A stretch of DNA of 64,000 nt from Serratia sp. UGAL515B_01 (GCF_033095805.1 NZ_CP109901.1:496001-560000); one strand, 5' to 3'. Numbered from the stretch's first letter, positions 28,938-39,887 are shown. The notes: generated by a model from the sequence alone, not told the origin. A program made the numbers and translations.

Positions 28938-29272
28938 GGATCGTCCTCGTAGAACTTAGGGGGCCGAAACCCGAACTGTTTAATTTTTCATGCTGGCACC
29001 TAACAACAATGGACTATTTATCAATATGTTGCATTGCATGCTGTGCCTTTTCCATATGCTGAGTGCAACGGCAAAGGTATACAGGGGGCATGTAGAAATA
29101 GCGATGCCGCATCATAGCAATTTTTTACCCCCACGACTCACAAAGATTTTTGTAGCGTCTTGTGCTAAAAGGTGGGTTCTGGTTCAAGAAATCCCTCTTT
29201 GTTAGCTTGGAATATAAGCCTTCTCAATCGTAACCTTGTTATTCGGCAAGCGATACTCCCGGAGTTAAGTGA
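28938..29272. other. 335-base gap between rob and creA
   Basis: Holds the promoters of two divergent genes. A 71-codon plus-strand frame at 28990-29205 has no ribosome-binding site and no recognisable product. GCACCTAACAACAAT near 28996 resembles a degenerate mar/rob box, weakly. Confidence 0.4.
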
Positions 29273-29752
29273 ATGAAAAAAGAATGGATATTTTTGCTCG
29301 GTCTGGTTTGCGCGACAGTGAACGGTGCGTTGGCGGAGCAGGTGGGGTCGGTGGATACGGTGTTCAAACTGTTCGGCCCGGATCATAAAATAGTGGTTGA
29401 AGCGTTCGATGATCCTGATGTTAAAAATGTAACCTGTTATATCAGCAGAGCAAAAACAGGGGGGTTAAAGGGCGGGCTTGGCTTGGCTGAGGATACTTCG
29501 GATGCCGCTATTTCCTGCCAGCAGGTTGGCCCGATCGTGTTAAGCGATAAAATCAAAAATGGTAAGACAGAAGGGAGTGTGGTGTTTCAGAAACGCACTT
29601 CTCTAGTGTTTAAAAAGCTGCAGGTGGTACGTTTTTATGATGCTAACCGTAACACGCTAATCTACCTGAGTTATTCTGATCGTGTCATTGATGGTTCACC
29701 AAAGAATGCCTTGAGTGCAGTACCGATCATTCCTTGGAACGAAAGCAAGTAA
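29273..29752 (+). CDS. creA: CreA family periplasmic protein
   Basis: 159 residues (E. coli 157). A signal peptide covers residues 1-21 ([18 protein letters not shown]). The body has the conserved CreA segments [22 protein letters not shown] and [12 protein letters not shown], with two cysteines. Function unknown. Unlike in E. coli, the creBCD genes do not follow; arcA comes next on the opposite strand. Confidence 0.93.
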   Translation: MKKEWIFLLGLVCATVNGALAEQVGSVDTVFKLFGPDHKIVVEAFDDPDVKNVTCYISRAKTGGLKGGLGLAEDTSDAAISCQQVGPIVLSDKIKNGKTEGSVVFQKRTSLVFKKLQVVRFYDANRNTLIYLSYSDRVIDGSPKNALSAVPIIPWNESK

Positions 29753-29764
29753 AGCTATACTATA

Positions 29765-29786
29765 GGGGGTCAGCATGCTGATCCCC
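29765..29786. terminator. terminator between creA and arcA
   Basis: GGGGGTCAGC-AT-GCTGATCCCC is a near-perfect palindrome (one G-T pair) followed by TTTT in the creA direction. It lies between convergent genes. Confidence 0.8.
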
Positions 29787-29799
29787 TTTTGAATCAGGC

Positions 29800-30516
29800 T
29801 TATTCCTCCAGTTCTCCGCAGAAGCGATAGCCTTCACCATGGATAGTGGCAATGATCTCTGGCGTATCTGGCGTAGATTCGAAATGTTTACGAATGCGGC
29901 GGATGGTAACGTCTACCGTGCGGTCATGTGGTTTCAGTTCACGGCCGGTCATTTTCTTCAGTAATTCGCCACGAGACTGGATTTTGCCTGGGTTTTCGCA
30001 GAAGTGTAGCATAGCGCGGAATTCACTACGTGGCAGCTTGTACTGTTCCCCTTCCGGGTTGATTAATGAACGACTATTTATATCCAGTTCCCAACCGTTG
30101 AACCTGTAGCTTTCAACCAATCTACGTTCGTCACCCGTATTACTCAGATTCATTGTACGAGACAGCAGGTTGCGTGCACGAATGGTCAGTTCGCGGGGAT
30201 TAAACGGTTTGGTGATGTAATCGTCAGCGCCGATTTCCAGGCCAAGTATTTTATCTACTTCGTTATCACGCCCTGTCAGGAACATTAACGCAACACTAGC
30301 TTGTTCACGAAGTTCACGTGCGAGCAGTAAACCGTTCTTTCCAGGCAGATTGATGTCCATGATAACCAGGTTGATATCATTTTCAGACAGAATATTGTGC
30401 ATTTCAGCACCGTCATTGGCTTCATGAACAATATAGCCTTCCGCCTCGAAAATGCTCTTCAGGGTGTTACGAGTGACTAACTCGTCTTCGACAATCAGAA
30501 TGTGCGGGGTCTGCAT
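29800..30516 (-). CDS. arcA: aerobic respiration control response regulator ArcA
   Basis: OmpR-type response regulator that represses aerobic metabolism under reduced oxygen. 238 residues as in E. coli. The receiver domain (1-120) has the acidic pocket VEDE, the phospho-acceptor Asp in [12 protein letters not shown] near 54 and the Lys in [12 protein letters not shown] near 103. The winged-helix DNA-binding domain ends FCGELEE. The partner kinase ArcB is outside the window. The very long 5' region (30517 onward) probably carries several promoters, as in E. coli. Confidence 0.97.
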   Translation of the reverse strand: MQTPHILIVEDELVTRNTLKSIFEAEGYIVHEANDGAEMHNILSENDINLVIMDINLPGKNGLLLARELREQASVALMFLTGRDNEVDKILGLEIGADDYITKPFNPRELTIRARNLLSRTMNLSNTGDERRLVESYRFNGWELDINSRSLINPEGEQYKLPRSEFRAMLHFCENPGKIQSRGELLKKMTGRELKPHDRTVDVTIRRIRKHFESTPDTPEIIATIHGEGYRFCGELEE

Positions 30517-30693
30517 ATTTGCTACCTAAAATTGCCAACAAAATAGAAAATAGGAAGTACAGAAGTCTTGGCTTTCTTGATGGAGGGCAGAGATACTGCT
30601 CACATTCCCTCAATACCCATTGCTCTTCAGGATACAAGAGGGCAATTGCCACCTGTATTTTGAAGTCATTTGGATATATATCAAACGACTTAA

Positions 30694-30824
30694 GTACGTA
30701 AACTCGTTCTTGATGCACTTTCCATCAATGTCAACAAGATCGCTAGCTTGGTGGGGATGCTATGTCCTACAGCCCCAATGATGCCAAAACGGCGCATATC
30801 CTAACCCTATTAACAGCAACATAA
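30694..30824 (+). pseudogene. yjjY: yjjY relic
   Basis: E. coli has a 46-codon gene yjjY here. This stretch still reads VLDALSINVNKIASLVG in one frame from GTACGT at 30694, with a stop codon TAA just before and no start codon. The E. coli-like tail KTAHILTLLTAT follows in another frame, ending TAA at 30822. The similarity to the E. coli peptide is from memory. Since the ORF is broken but the DNA is conserved, the sequence may be kept because it contains the arcA promoters rather than a protein gene. Confidence 0.6.
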
Positions 30825-31231
30825 CAGTATGTACCGAATTCACCACCCAACAAAACTGCGCTTTGTTGACATATATCAAATTCAATAGTAGCACGTTAAC
30901 AGATTTGTGAAAAACACTTATAGATATGGCGAGTTATGACACAGAACGGCAAATTCTGTGAACGATTCAGCAATTTTAAGTCTTATACGTTATAAAATTT
31001 TTAATATAGTCTTTAGTTTAAAATAACCTTATGAATAATATTGTTATTTTTTTGTGATTTGTATATATGATGAATTCATCGTATTTATTGACTAAATATT
31101 CTATTTAAATATGTTTCATAAGGCTGATCTTGATTATGTTAATATTATGTAAAAATAATTCAGAGCCTCAAAGCAGCCAAATAACGATATTCTCAATAAC
31201 TCAAATTGCAGAAGGCCGAAAGCTTGGGAAA

Positions 31232-31320
31232 AAATCTGCCGAGAGCAGATTTGAACACGGTTTGCGCTGGACCGAAAGGACAAGTGCCATTGATAGGCCA
31301 AGTTACTGAGCTTGGCCTAT
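31232..31320. ncRNA. two perfect hairpins, candidate structured RNA or terminator-like element
   Basis: AAATCTGC-CGAGA-GCAGATTT (31232-31252) and ATAGGCCAAG-TTACTGAG-CTTGGCCTAT (31293-31320) are perfect stems of 8 and 10 bp, 40 bases apart. No T-run follows the second stem. They do not match any RNA family I can name. It could be a small RNA, a 5' leader of yjtD, or repeat DNA. Confidence 0.3.
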
Positions 31321-31342
31321 ATGCAGACAACTTGAAGTAGGA

Positions 31343-31410
31343 CTAGGCTGTGCCTATTGACTGTTAGCGGCACTTGCGTGCAGCAAGGGGCACAACGCAG
31401 TATAAACTTC
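31343..31410. repeat. partial family-A repeat upstream of yjtD
   Basis: TAGGCTGTGCCTATTGACTG shares its opening with the repeats at 4385 and 24073, but later similarity fades. Treated as a degenerate or truncated copy. Confidence 0.35.
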
Positions 31411-31430
31411 ACAATTCCGCTGGAGTATTA

Positions 31431-32117
31431 ATGCAGCTTCATATCGTGTTAGTGGCACCCGCTCGACCAGAAAACGTTGGCGCAGCGGCTCGTGCGATGA
31501 AAACTATGGGATTCACCTCATTGCGTATTGTAGACAGTGAAGCCCACTTACAACCCGCAGCTCGCTGGGTGGCTCATGGTGCAGGTGACATTATTGACTC
31601 GGTACAGACGTTCCCAACACTGGAGCTGGCACTGACGGATGTGGATTTTACCATTGCGACCACGGCACGAAGCCGTGCCCGTTTTCATTACTATTGCACC
31701 CCACAACAGCTGACTGAGCAACTGTTGGAAAGGCAAGCATGGATCCAACAGGCTGCATTGGTATTTGGTCGCGAGGATTCAGGGTTGACTAATGAAGAAC
31801 TCGAATTGGCCGATTTACTGACTGGTGTGCCAATGATTACTGATTACCCTTCACTTAATCTCGGGCAATCAGTGATGGTTTACTGTTATCAGCTTGCAGA
31901 ATTGATGTCAGTTAAGGCACCACAGGAACATCTTGTCGACGCCGGGCAACTGAAAGCATTGCGCCGGCGGGGGGAGGCGTTGTTGGAAAACCTTGAGGTG
32001 GCGGATGACCAAAAATTGCGCGATTGGTTCCATCAGCGGCTGGGAGTTTTGCAACAACGGGACATCGTTATGCTACATACCTTGTTGCACGATATAGAAA
32101 AAAAATTGATGAATTGA
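31431..32117 (+). CDS. yjtD: SpoU-family tRNA/rRNA methyltransferase YjtD
   Basis: 228 residues from the ATG at 31431 (site GGAGTATTA), the E. coli length. SPOUT-class 2'-O-methyltransferase fold: VLVAPARPENVGAAARAMKTMGF at the N-terminus, ALVFGREDSGLTNEEL near residue 107 and the knot motif YPSLNLGQSVMVYCYQL near 140. It is a paralogue of TrmJ; the RNA substrate is not established. It lies between arcA and thrL as in E. coli. Confidence 0.93.
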   Translation: MQLHIVLVAPARPENVGAAARAMKTMGFTSLRIVDSEAHLQPAARWVAHGAGDIIDSVQTFPTLELALTDVDFTIATTARSRARFHYYCTPQQLTEQLLERQAWIQQAALVFGREDSGLTNEELELADLLTGVPMITDYPSLNLGQSVMVYCYQLAELMSVKAPQEHLVDAGQLKALRRRGEALLENLEVADDQKLRDWFHQRLGVLQQRDIVMLHTLLHDIEKKLMN

Positions 32118-32259
32118 TGATGGCGTTTTTGATTTTTTTTTAGATTAATCATCTGTTAGTTTGGTTTTTAATTGGTTTTTTATTCTGCAATTATGTTTTT
32201 ATCTGTATCATCTCAAAAATTTTTCGTTGAGTATTAAATGAACAGAATAAAGAAATTAT

Positions 32260-32288
32260 TTGACTTGGGAAGACGATTGCTTTAACCA
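32260..32288 (+). promoter_or_regulatory. probable thr operon promoter
   Basis: TTGACT at 32260-32265 and TAACCA at 32283-32288 are separated by 17 bases, about 40 bases before thrL. The -35 is good, the -10 modest. The rest of the 364-base gap between yjtD and thrA holds only thrL and the attenuator. Confidence 0.5.
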
Positions 32289-32327
32289 GTAGAGGTGACA
32301 GAAATTCTAATGAGACAGACAGACGAA

Positions 32328-32396
32328 ATGCGAAACATCAGCCTGAACACCACAATTATTACCACAACCGATACCACAGGTAACGGGGCGGGCTGA
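32328..32396 (+). CDS. thrL: thr operon leader peptide
   Basis: A 22-residue leader starting MRNISLNTTIITTT and ending TTGNGAG. It contains seven threonine and three isoleucine codons. Ribosome stalling at these codons when charged tRNA-Thr or tRNA-Ile is scarce prevents the downstream attenuator from forming. The end GNGAG is as in E. coli. An in-frame ATG at 32310 would add six residues; the start at 32328 matches the family form. Confidence 0.9.
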   Translation: MRNISLNTTIITTTDTTGNGAG

Positions 32397-32421
32397 CGCG
32401 TACAGGAAACAACAGAAGAAA

Positions 32422-32455
32422 AAAGCCCGCACCTAACTAGTGTGGGCTTTTTTTT
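32422..32455 (+). terminator. thr operon attenuator
   Basis: AAAGCCCGCAC and GTGTGGGCTTT form an 11-bp stem around a 7-base loop, followed by a run of T to 32455. It lies between thrL and thrA, 26 bases after the leader stop. Confidence 0.93.
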
Positions 32456-32481
32456 CGGCATAAATTCAGGAGATAACAGAA

Positions 32482-34941
32482 ATGCGAGTGCTGAAATTTG
32501 GTGGAACCTCGGTAGCGAATGCGGAACGTTTTCTGCGCGTTGCCGACATCGTGGAAAGCAATGCACGTCAGGGACAGGTGGCCACGGTATTGTCCGCACC
32601 CGCCAAGATCACCAATTATTTAGTGGCAATGATTGAAAAAACGGCAACGAGTCTCGATATTCAGCCTACGATGAGTGATGCCGAGCGCATCTTCGCTGAT
32701 TTATTGACGGGTTTGGCACAAGTGCTGCCTGGTTTTGAGTACGATCGCCTGAAGGGATTGGTCGATCAGGAGTTCGCCCAGTTGAAACAGGTATTGCATG
32801 GTGTTGCATTGCTGGGCCAGTGTCCTGACAGCGTCAATGCGGCTATCATCTGCAGAGGCGAAAAGCTCTCTATTGCCATTATGGAGGGAGTATTCAAAGC
32901 CAAAGGGTATCCGGTCACCGTGATCAACCCGGTCGATAAATTGTTGGCGCAGGGGCACTATCTGGAATCTACTGTGGATATTACCGAGTCCACACGACGC
33001 ATAGCCGCGTTGGCCATTCCTGCCGACCATATTGTGCTGATGGCGGGCTTTACTGCGGGTAACGATAAAGGCGAACTGGTGGTGTTGGGGCGTAATGGTT
33101 CCGATTATTCCGCTGCGGTACTGGCTGCCTGCCTGCGTGCTGACTGTTGCGAGATCTGGACTGATGTGGATGGTGTTTATACCTGCGATCCACGTACGGT
33201 GCCCGACGCCAGATTATTAAAATCGATGTCCTATCAGGAGGCGATGGAGCTCTCTTATTTCGGTGCCAAGGTGCTTCATCCCCGAACCATCACTCCGATT
33301 GCCCAGTTCCAAATTCCCTGCCTGATTAAAAACACCTCTAACCCGCAAGCCCCCGGCACGTTAATCGGCGGTGAAGGCGTGGATGACAATATGCCGGTAA
33401 AAGGTATCACCAACCTGAATAATATGGCGATGATCAACGTATCAGGGCCAGGAATGAAAGGGATGGTGGGTATGGCGGCACGGGTGTTTGCCGTGATGTC
33501 CCGGGCCAAAATTTCGGTCGTTCTGATCACCCAGTCCTCTTCCGAGTACAGCATCAGTTTCTGTGTGCCCCAGAGCGAGCTGCAACGCGCGCGTCGTGCA
33601 CTGGAGGATGAGTTCTACCTGGAGCTGAAAGACGGCGTACTGGAGCCACTGGACGTCATGGAACGCCTCGCGATCATCTCTGTCGTGGGTGACGGTATGC
33701 GAACGCTACGCGGCATTTCTGCGCGCTTCTTCTCTGCACTGGCCCGTGCCAACATCAATATTGTTGCAATTGCCCAAGGGTCGTCAGAACGTTCGATTTC
33801 AGTAGTCGTCAGCAACGATTCTGCGACCACCGGGGTGCGTGTCAGCCACCAGATGTTGTTCAACACCGATCAGGTGATTGAGGTATTTGTGATTGGCGTT
33901 GGGGGGGTAGGTGGTGCGCTGATAGAGCAGATCTATCGCCAACAACCTTGGCTAAAGCAAAAACACATCGAACTGCGTGTTTGTGGTATTGCCAATTCGC
34001 GCGCTATGCTGACGGATGTTCACGGTATTAATCTCGAAAGCTGGCGTGATGAACTGGCGGGCGCAAAAGAGCCGTTTAATCTTGGCCGCTTGATCCGTCT
34101 GGTGAAAGAGTGTCATCTGCTGAACCCGGTCATTGTTGACTGTACGTCCAGCCAGGCCGTGGCCGATCAGTATGCTGATTTTCTGACAGATGGTTTCCAC
34201 GTGGTAACGCCAAACAAAAAAGCCAACACTTCGTCGATGAACTACTATCAGCAACTGCGCACCGCCGCAGCAAAGTCACGCCGCAAATTTCTGTATGACA
34301 CCAACGTGGGGGCTGGCCTGCCTGTTATCGAAAACCTGCAAAACTTGCTGAATGCTGGTGATGAATTGACACGTTTTTCTGGCATCCTGTCTGGCTCACT
34401 ATCCTTTATTTTCGGCAAGCTTGATGAAGGAATGTCGTTGTCTGCGGCCACATCACAGGCCAAGGCCAACGGTTATACCGAACCCGATCCGCGTGACGAT
34501 CTTTCCGGAATGGACGTTGCCCGCAAACTGCTGATCCTGGCTCGTGAGACGGGTTATGCGCTTGAACTGGGCGATATTGAAGTTGAGTCGGTACTACCGC
34601 CATCCTTCGACGCTAGTGGTGATGTGGAAACCTTTATGGCGCGTTTACCTGAACTGGATACTGAGTTCAAACGCCGCGTGTCTACAGCGGCAGAGGAAGG
34701 TAAGGTATTACGTTATGTTGGCGTAATTGAAGAGGGCCGCTGTCAGGTACGTATTGATGCGGTCGATGGCAACGACCCATTGTACAAAGTCAAGAACGGC
34801 GAGAATGCATTGGCCTTCTATAGCCGTTACTATCAACCATTACCGCTAGTGCTGCGTGGTTACGGTGCCGGTAATGATGTGACCGCTGCAGGTGTGTTTG
34901 CCGACCTGTTGCGCACACTGTCATGGAAGTTGGGAGTCTAA
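32482..34941 (+). CDS. thrA: bifunctional aspartokinase I / homoserine dehydrogenase I
   Basis: Catalyses the first and third steps from aspartate to threonine; the E. coli enzyme is inhibited by threonine. 819 residues (E. coli 820). The aspartokinase domain opens [15 protein letters not shown]; the two ACT-like regulatory domains lie around residues 320-460; the homoserine dehydrogenase part begins at [20 protein letters not shown] near 470 and includes [18 protein letters not shown] and [19 protein letters not shown]. The ATG at 32482 follows TTCAGGAGATAAC. thrB starts two bases after the stop. Confidence 0.97.
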   Translation: MRVLKFGGTSVANAERFLRVADIVESNARQGQVATVLSAPAKITNYLVAMIEKTATSLDIQPTMSDAERIFADLLTGLAQVLPGFEYDRLKGLVDQEFAQLKQVLHGVALLGQCPDSVNAAIICRGEKLSIAIMEGVFKAKGYPVTVINPVDKLLAQGHYLESTVDITESTRRIAALAIPADHIVLMAGFTAGNDKGELVVLGRNGSDYSAAVLAACLRADCCEIWTDVDGVYTCDPRTVPDARLLKSMSYQEAMELSYFGAKVLHPRTITPIAQFQIPCLIKNTSNPQAPGTLIGGEGVDDNMPVKGITNLNNMAMINVSGPGMKGMVGMAARVFAVMSRAKISVVLITQSSSEYSISFCVPQSELQRARRALEDEFYLELKDGVLEPLDVMERLAIISVVGDGMRTLRGISARFFSALARANINIVAIAQGSSERSISVVVSNDSATTGVRVSHQMLFNTDQVIEVFVIGVGGVGGALIEQIYRQQPWLKQKHIELRVCGIANSRAMLTDVHGINLESWRDELAGAKEPFNLGRLIRLVKECHLLNPVIVDCTSSQAVADQYADFLTDGFHVVTPNKKANTSSMNYYQQLRTAAAKSRRKFLYDTNVGAGLPVIENLQNLLNAGDELTRFSGILSGSLSFIFGKLDEGMSLSAATSQAKANGYTEPDPRDDLSGMDVARKLLILARETGYALELGDIEVESVLPPSFDASGDVETFMARLPELDTEFKRRVSTAAEEGKVLRYVGVIEEGRCQVRIDAVDGNDPLYKVKNGENALAFYSRYYQPLPLVLRGYGAGNDVTAAGVFADLLRTLSWKLGV

Positions 34942-34942
34942 T

Positions 34943-35878
34943 ATGGTTAAGGTGTATGCACCGGCCTCAATTGGTAACGTAAGCGTTGGATTCGACGTAC
35001 TGGGAGCTGCAGTTTCCCCCATCGGTGGCACACTACTTGGTGATTGCGTAAGTGTGGAAGCAGCCTCTCGGTTTAGCCTGGAGAATGGCGGGCGTTTTGT
35101 TGGTAAATTGCCGACCGATCCGAAAGAGAACATTGTTTACCAATGCTGGGAACGTTTTTGCCAGGAAATTGGCCGTGAAATCCCAGTAGCGATGCGCTTA
35201 GAGAAAAATATGCCGATCGGTTCTGGATTGGGCTCCAGCGCTTGTTCGGTGGTAGCAGGGTTGATGGCGATGAATGAGTTTTGCGACAATCCTCTCGATA
35301 AAATGCAACTGTTGACGCTGATGGGCGAACTTGAAGGGCGTATTTCTGGCAGCGTGCATTACGACAATGTTGCGCCTTGTTATCTCGGTGGCTTGCAATT
35401 GATGCTGGAAGAGGAAGGCTATCTCTGTCAGGAAGTTCCTTGTTTTAAAGAATGGCTCTGGGTAATGGCTTACCCGGGTATCAAGGTTTCTACGGCGGAA
35501 GCACGTGCTATTTTGCCAGCGCAGTATCGTCGGCAGGACTGTATCGCCCATGGTCGTAATCTGGCAGGTTTTATTCACGCTTGCCATACCCAACAACCGC
35601 GTCTGGCGGCCAAGATGATGCAGGATGTGATCGCTGAACCGTATCGCACCCGCCTGCTGCCTGGTTTTACCGAGGCGCGTAAAGCGGCACAGGATATTGG
35701 TGCGCTGGCTTGTGGCATTTCCGGTTCCGGCCCAACGCTGTTTGCCGTTTGCGATGACGGTGCTACGGCTCAGCGCATGGCTGATTGGCTGACTAATAAC
35801 TATCTGCAAAACGATGAAGGTTTTGTTCATATTTGCCGTCTGGATACTGCCGGCGCTCGACTATTGGATAACGCATGA
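34943..35878 (+). CDS. thrB: homoserine kinase
   Basis: GHMP-family kinase that phosphorylates homoserine, 311 residues. The ATP-binding motif [17 protein letters not shown] lies near residue 90, and the [12 protein letters not shown] motif near 260. The start is the ATG at 34943, whose Shine-Dalgarno GGGAG lies within the thrA end. A longer open frame into thrA was rejected. It overlaps thrC by four bases (ATGA). Confidence 0.97.
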   Translation: MVKVYAPASIGNVSVGFDVLGAAVSPIGGTLLGDCVSVEAASRFSLENGGRFVGKLPTDPKENIVYQCWERFCQEIGREIPVAMRLEKNMPIGSGLGSSACSVVAGLMAMNEFCDNPLDKMQLLTLMGELEGRISGSVHYDNVAPCYLGGLQLMLEEEGYLCQEVPCFKEWLWVMAYPGIKVSTAEARAILPAQYRRQDCIAHGRNLAGFIHACHTQQPRLAAKMMQDVIAEPYRTRLLPGFTEARKAAQDIGALACGISGSGPTLFAVCDDGATAQRMADWLTNNYLQNDEGFVHICRLDTAGARLLDNA

Positions 35879-37164
35879 AACTGTACAACCTTAAAGATCA
35901 TAACGAACAGGTCAATTTTGCTCAGGCGATCAAGCAGGGTTTGGGTAAACAGCAAGGGCTTTTCTTTCCGCTGGAATTGCCTGAATTTGAATTAACACAA
36001 ATTGACCAACTGCTGGAAATGGATTTTGTCACCCGCAGCACCAAGATTTTATCCGCTTTTATTGGCGATGAGATTGCTGAAGAAGCGCTGTATAAACGTG
36101 TAAAAGCTGCTTTTGAGTTTCCTGCACCTGTGGTGCAGGTTGAGAATGATATTGCCTGTCTGGAGTTGTTCCATGGCCCAACGCTGGCGTTCAAAGACTT
36201 TGGTGGCCGTTTTATGGCGCAAATGTTGGCAGAAGTGGCGGGTGATGAACCTGTTACTATCCTAACTGCGACTTCCGGTGATACTGGTGCTGCCGTTGCT
36301 CATGCGTTTTACGGGTTGAAGAACGTGCGTGTGGTGATCCTGTATCCGAAAGGCAAGATCAGCGCGCTGCAGGAAAAACTGTTCTGTACTCTGGGGGGCA
36401 ATATCCACACCATAGCGATCGACGGTGATTTTGATGCTTGCCAAGCGCTAGTTAAACAGGCGTTTGACGACCAGGAATTGAAAGAAGCTGTCCATCTGAA
36501 TTCGGCAAACTCGATCAACATCAGTCGCTTGTTGGCGCAGATCTGTTACTACTTTGAAGCCGCTGCACAATTACCACAGGAAGCCCGTAACCAATTGGTG
36601 ATTTCTGTGCCAAGTGGTAACTTTGGTGATTTGACCGCCGGGTTGTTGGCGAAATCCTTAGGCCTGCCGGTAAAGCGTTTTATCGCGGCCACCAATGCTA
36701 ACGATACCGTGCCACGTTTCCTGAATAATGGGCAATGGCAACCGCATACCACGGTGGCGACCCTTTCCAACGCTATGGATGTCAGCCAGCCAAACAACTG
36801 GCCCCGAGTGGAAGAACTGTTCCGTCGCAAAGTGTGGCAGCTCAAAGATTTGGGGCGTGGTGCGGTGAGTGATGAAACGACAAAAGACACGATGAAAGAG
36901 CTGGCCGCCTTGGGGTATATCTCAGAACCTCATGCGGCGATTGCCTATCGCCTTTTGCGTGATCAACTGAAAGAAGGGGAGTTTGGCCTGTTCTTAGGCA
37001 CCGCACACCCCGCCAAGTTCAAAGAGAGTGTGGAAGCCATTCTTGATCAGGCGTTGCCTTTGCCAAATGCTTTAGCTGAGCGCGCACAGTTACCTTTGTT
37101 GTCACATAATATGGCAGCCGATTTTGCTGGGTTGCGTCAATTTTTGATGACTTTGCCAGCGTAA
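35875..37164 (+). CDS. thrC: threonine synthase
   Basis: PLP enzyme that converts phosphohomoserine to threonine, 429 residues (E. coli 428). The PLP lysine is in [12 protein letters not shown] near residue 107. The phosphate-binding region [16 protein letters not shown] lies near 130 and [16 protein letters not shown] near 245. The start overlaps the thrB stop, giving tight translational coupling in the operon. Confidence 0.97.
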   Translation: MKLYNLKDHNEQVNFAQAIKQGLGKQQGLFFPLELPEFELTQIDQLLEMDFVTRSTKILSAFIGDEIAEEALYKRVKAAFEFPAPVVQVENDIACLELFHGPTLAFKDFGGRFMAQMLAEVAGDEPVTILTATSGDTGAAVAHAFYGLKNVRVVILYPKGKISALQEKLFCTLGGNIHTIAIDGDFDACQALVKQAFDDQELKEAVHLNSANSINISRLLAQICYYFEAAAQLPQEARNQLVISVPSGNFGDLTAGLLAKSLGLPVKRFIAATNANDTVPRFLNNGQWQPHTTVATLSNAMDVSQPNNWPRVEELFRRKVWQLKDLGRGAVSDETTKDTMKELAALGYISEPHAAIAYRLLRDQLKEGEFGLFLGTAHPAKFKESVEAILDQALPLPNALAERAQLPLLSHNMAADFAGLRQFLMTLPA

Positions 37165-37171
37165 GTTTCTA

Positions 37172-37205
37172 CCGGCCCCTCTGCTGTTGAAAGGGGCCAC
37201 TACTT
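37172..37205. terminator. hairpin between thrC and yaaA (convergent)
   Basis: GGCCCCT and AGGGGCC flank an 11-base loop, followed by ACTACTTT. A 7-bp GC-rich stem that probably ends thr transcription. Confidence 0.65.
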
Positions 37206-37978
37206 TATTGTTCAGGGCGTTTGAATACCAATTCGTTACCGGCAGAAGATGCCTCGTCGAAGGCATATCCTTCCAGATTGAAATCAACCAGTTGTGCTCT
37301 TTTTTTCAGGCGGTTCTTGATGATAAAGCGGCTCATGAGTCCACGTGCTTTCTTGGCATAGAAACTGATGACTTTATATTTGCCGTTTTTCTCGTCAAGG
37401 AACACCGGTTTGATCAGTGACCCCTTCAACTTGGTCGTGACTACCGACTTAAAATATTCATCAGAAGCCAAATTAACGATCACGTCGTCCCCTTGTTGCT
37501 CCAGCGCTTCGTTGAGTTTTTGGGTGATTCGGTTGCCCCAGAAGCTATACAGGTCTTTACCTTTTTGGGTCTCCAACTTGAGGCCCATTTCTAGCCGGTA
37601 GGGCATCATCAGATCCAGCGGGCGCAAGACACCGTAAAGGCCAGACAACATTCGCAGATGTTGTTGTGCAAAATCGAAATCCTCTTCGCTGAAGTTTTGG
37701 GCCTGTAAACCGGTATACACATCGCCTTTGAATGCTAACAGGGCCTGGCGCGCATTTTCTAGGGTGAATGCAGGTTGCCACTCTGCAAAGCGTGCGGCAT
37801 TGAGGCCGGCGAGCTTGTCGCTGATACCCATCAGGCTGGAGATTTGTGCAGGTGTTAGCAAACGGCAAATTTTGATCAATTCCGCTGACTCATTCAGTAA
37901 CTCAGGGTGCGTAAAGCGTTTGGTCGCTAATGGGTTTTCATAATCCAAAGTCTTGGCAGGTGAAATAATAACGAGCAT
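37205..37978 (-). CDS. yaaA: peroxide stress protein YaaA (DUF328)
   Basis: 257 residues (E. coli 258). E. coli YaaA lowers intracellular iron and protects DNA during peroxide stress; it also binds DNA. The conserved N-terminus [21 protein letters not shown] and the [16 protein letters not shown] segment near 210 identify it. The start at 37978 (LVIISPAK) follows an AGGA site; the GTG at 37984 would add two residues. It is convergent with thrC. Confidence 0.94.
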   Translation of the reverse strand: MLVIISPAKTLDYENPLATKRFTHPELLNESAELIKICRLLTPAQISSLMGISDKLAGLNAARFAEWQPAFTLENARQALLAFKGDVYTGLQAQNFSEEDFDFAQQHLRMLSGLYGVLRPLDLMMPYRLEMGLKLETQKGKDLYSFWGNRITQKLNEALEQQGDDVIVNLASDEYFKSVVTTKLKGSLIKPVFLDEKNGKYKVISFYAKKARGLMSRFIIKNRLKKRAQLVDFNLEGYAFDEASSAGNELVFKRPEQ

Positions 37979-38072
37979 GAGCACATCCTGTTTTATCTAA
38001 GTGCGGGTACTGTAGCAAAAAGTGCATCACATCAGGAGTGACAGGGCGAACTTTGCGCACACTCTGATGGTG

Positions 38073-39506
38073 TTAGCGCTGTTTGAGAGGTTTCCAAATA
38101 CCGGGTTCTAACTGAGACTCCAGTTCTGGATAACGACGAATATCAAACGTGGGAGATTTGCCAATCAATCGTTGGTGGTTGTAGTCTTCTGCCAGTTTGA
38201 GTGCGACGTCTGACAGTAAAAGGATCGCGGTCAGATTAGTGATAGCCATCAGGGCCATGGTGATGTCGGCCATTTTCCATACTAATGCTAATTCTGCGGT
38301 TGAACCGAACATGACCATTCCCAAGGTAATGCAGCGGAAAAGTAGCAACACGACGGGATGATTACGTTCAAGGAAGATCAGGTTGTTTTCTGCGTAGGCA
38401 TAATTGGCAATGATTGAGGTAAAGGCAAAGAAGAAGATGGCAATCGCGACGAAAGGCGCGCCCCATGAGCCAACAGCCAGGGATAACGCTCGTTGAGTCA
38501 GTTCAATGCCACTGATATCGGTAGTGGGGTGATTCAGTGCACCAGAAGCCAGAATGATCATTGCCGTTGCAGTGCAAATCACGATGGTATCGACAAAAAC
38601 GCCAAGCATTTGTACATACCCCTGTGAGGCAGGATGAGGTGGGTAAGGGGTTGCGGAAGCTGCCGCATTAGGCGCTGAGCCCATCCCCGCTTCGTTAGAG
38701 AACAGCCCACGCTGTACGCCCTGAGTCATCGCTTGGGAAATAGTGTAACTCAGGGTGCCAACGGCCGCTTCTTGAAGACCAAAAGCACTTTTGAAAATCA
38801 ACGCCAGAATTGCTGGGATATGCTCAATGTTTTGGCCAATTATCCAGAGCGCCAGCAACAGATAGGCACCAGCCATAAGAGGAATGATTTTTTCTGCTAC
38901 GCGAGCGATGGAACGAAGACCACCAAAGATCACGATACCACTCAGAGTAACCAGAGCAATCCCGACGTACATTGGGTTGAAATTAAAAGCAACAGCGCTG
39001 GCCTGAGCAATCGCATTGGCTTGTACCGCATTGAATACCATACCGAAAGAAACAATCAGGAAAATCGAAAACAGGATACCCATCCAGCGCATACCTAGCC
39101 CTTTTTCCATATAGAAAGCGGGGCCACCACGGTAGTTGCCGTTACCATCTTTGGTTTTATAAAGCTGGGCTAGAGTATTTTCAATGAAAGATGTCGCCAT
39201 ACCTATGAAGGCGATCAGCCACATCCAGAAGATAGCTCCAGGGCCACCGGCAGTGAGTGCTATCGCTACTCCTGTGAGATTACCGGTGCCGACACGTGCT
39301 GCCAGCGAAGTACATAATGCCTGGAAAGAAGAGATACCAGCACGGTCGCTTTTTGTGCTGTTTTTCAAAACTGAAAATATGTGGCGAAAGTGGCAGATCT
39401 GTATGAATCGTGTACGCAGAGTGAAATAGATCCCGGTACCCAGCAGCAAATAGATCAGTACCGAACCCCAAAGGATATCGTTGATAAAGTTGATCAGGTC
39501 CGTCAC
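38073..39506 (-). CDS. yaaJ: AGCS-family sodium:alanine/glycine symporter, YaaJ-like
   Basis: 477 residues, about ten to eleven membrane segments. Family markers: TRFIQICHFRHI near residue 32, FQALCTSLAARVGTGNLTGVA near 60, GGPGAIFWMWLIAFIGMATSF near 87, GVQRGLFSNEAGMGSAPNAAA near 268 and YAYAENN near 373. The substrate of E. coli YaaJ is only predicted (alanine or glycine with sodium). Position between yaaA and talB as in E. coli. Confidence 0.9.
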   Translation of the reverse strand: MTDLINFINDILWGSVLIYLLLGTGIYFTLRTRFIQICHFRHIFSVLKNSTKSDRAGISSFQALCTSLAARVGTGNLTGVAIALTAGGPGAIFWMWLIAFIGMATSFIENTLAQLYKTKDGNGNYRGGPAFYMEKGLGMRWMGILFSIFLIVSFGMVFNAVQANAIAQASAVAFNFNPMYVGIALVTLSGIVIFGGLRSIARVAEKIIPLMAGAYLLLALWIIGQNIEHIPAILALIFKSAFGLQEAAVGTLSYTISQAMTQGVQRGLFSNEAGMGSAPNAAASATPYPPHPASQGYVQMLGVFVDTIVICTATAMIILASGALNHPTTDISGIELTQRALSLAVGSWGAPFVAIAIFFFAFTSIIANYAYAENNLIFLERNHPVVLLLFRCITLGMVMFGSTAELALVWKMADITMALMAITNLTAILLLSDVALKLAEDYNHQRLIGKSPTFDIRRYPELESQLEPGIWKPLKQR

Positions 39507-39887
39507 CGGTTTCTCCTAGTTCAATTCTGTAACGTATTGTGCTTATGTCATCATAGGGCAGAATACGTTAAAGCAATATTTACAATAGATTAGCTAAAAT
39601 TATCGCAATCAAATGTTATTGAGATTTTTCTTGTTTTATAGCTTTTAATACTTAATTTGGCAAAAAATTAACATAATTTGTACTGCTGAGAGTGCATTAA
39701 TACCGTCCTGTTTATTCGTTATTTACGAATTTTTCTGGCGTAAACGGTTGCACATACAAGGATAAAACCACCATTGTCTGGACATGATTTTCCCGCCTTG
39801 CACCTCGCTTCGTGCATGTTATTATCAGCCTAGGGCAGGATTGAACGATGCCAAAAGTTCATGCACAAACGATGAGATAATGCCAAC
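39507..39887. promoter_or_regulatory. divergent gap before talB with a probable talB promoter
   Basis: 381 bases without a gene. TTGCAC (39798-39803), a 16-base spacer and TATTAT (39820-39825) make a credible sigma-70 promoter about 55 bases before talB. The left half is AT-rich and must hold the yaaJ promoter. Confidence 0.5.

Larger units (their letters stand above)
30517..31430. other. 914-base AT-rich region between arcA and yjtD
   Basis: Contains the arcA leader and promoters on the minus strand, a yjjY relic (30694-30824), a very AT-rich block at about 30950-31190, two perfect hairpins (31232-31320) and a partial family-A repeat near 31343. No intact protein gene was found. Confidence 0.6.

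Noticed and set aside
28990..29205. 71-codon ORF between rob and creA
   Set aside because: No ribosome-binding site, no recognisable product and located in a divergent promoter region.
32310..32327. Earlier ATG for the thr leader peptide
   Set aside because: In frame, but adds six residues not in the family form; the later ATG gives the typical 22-residue leader.
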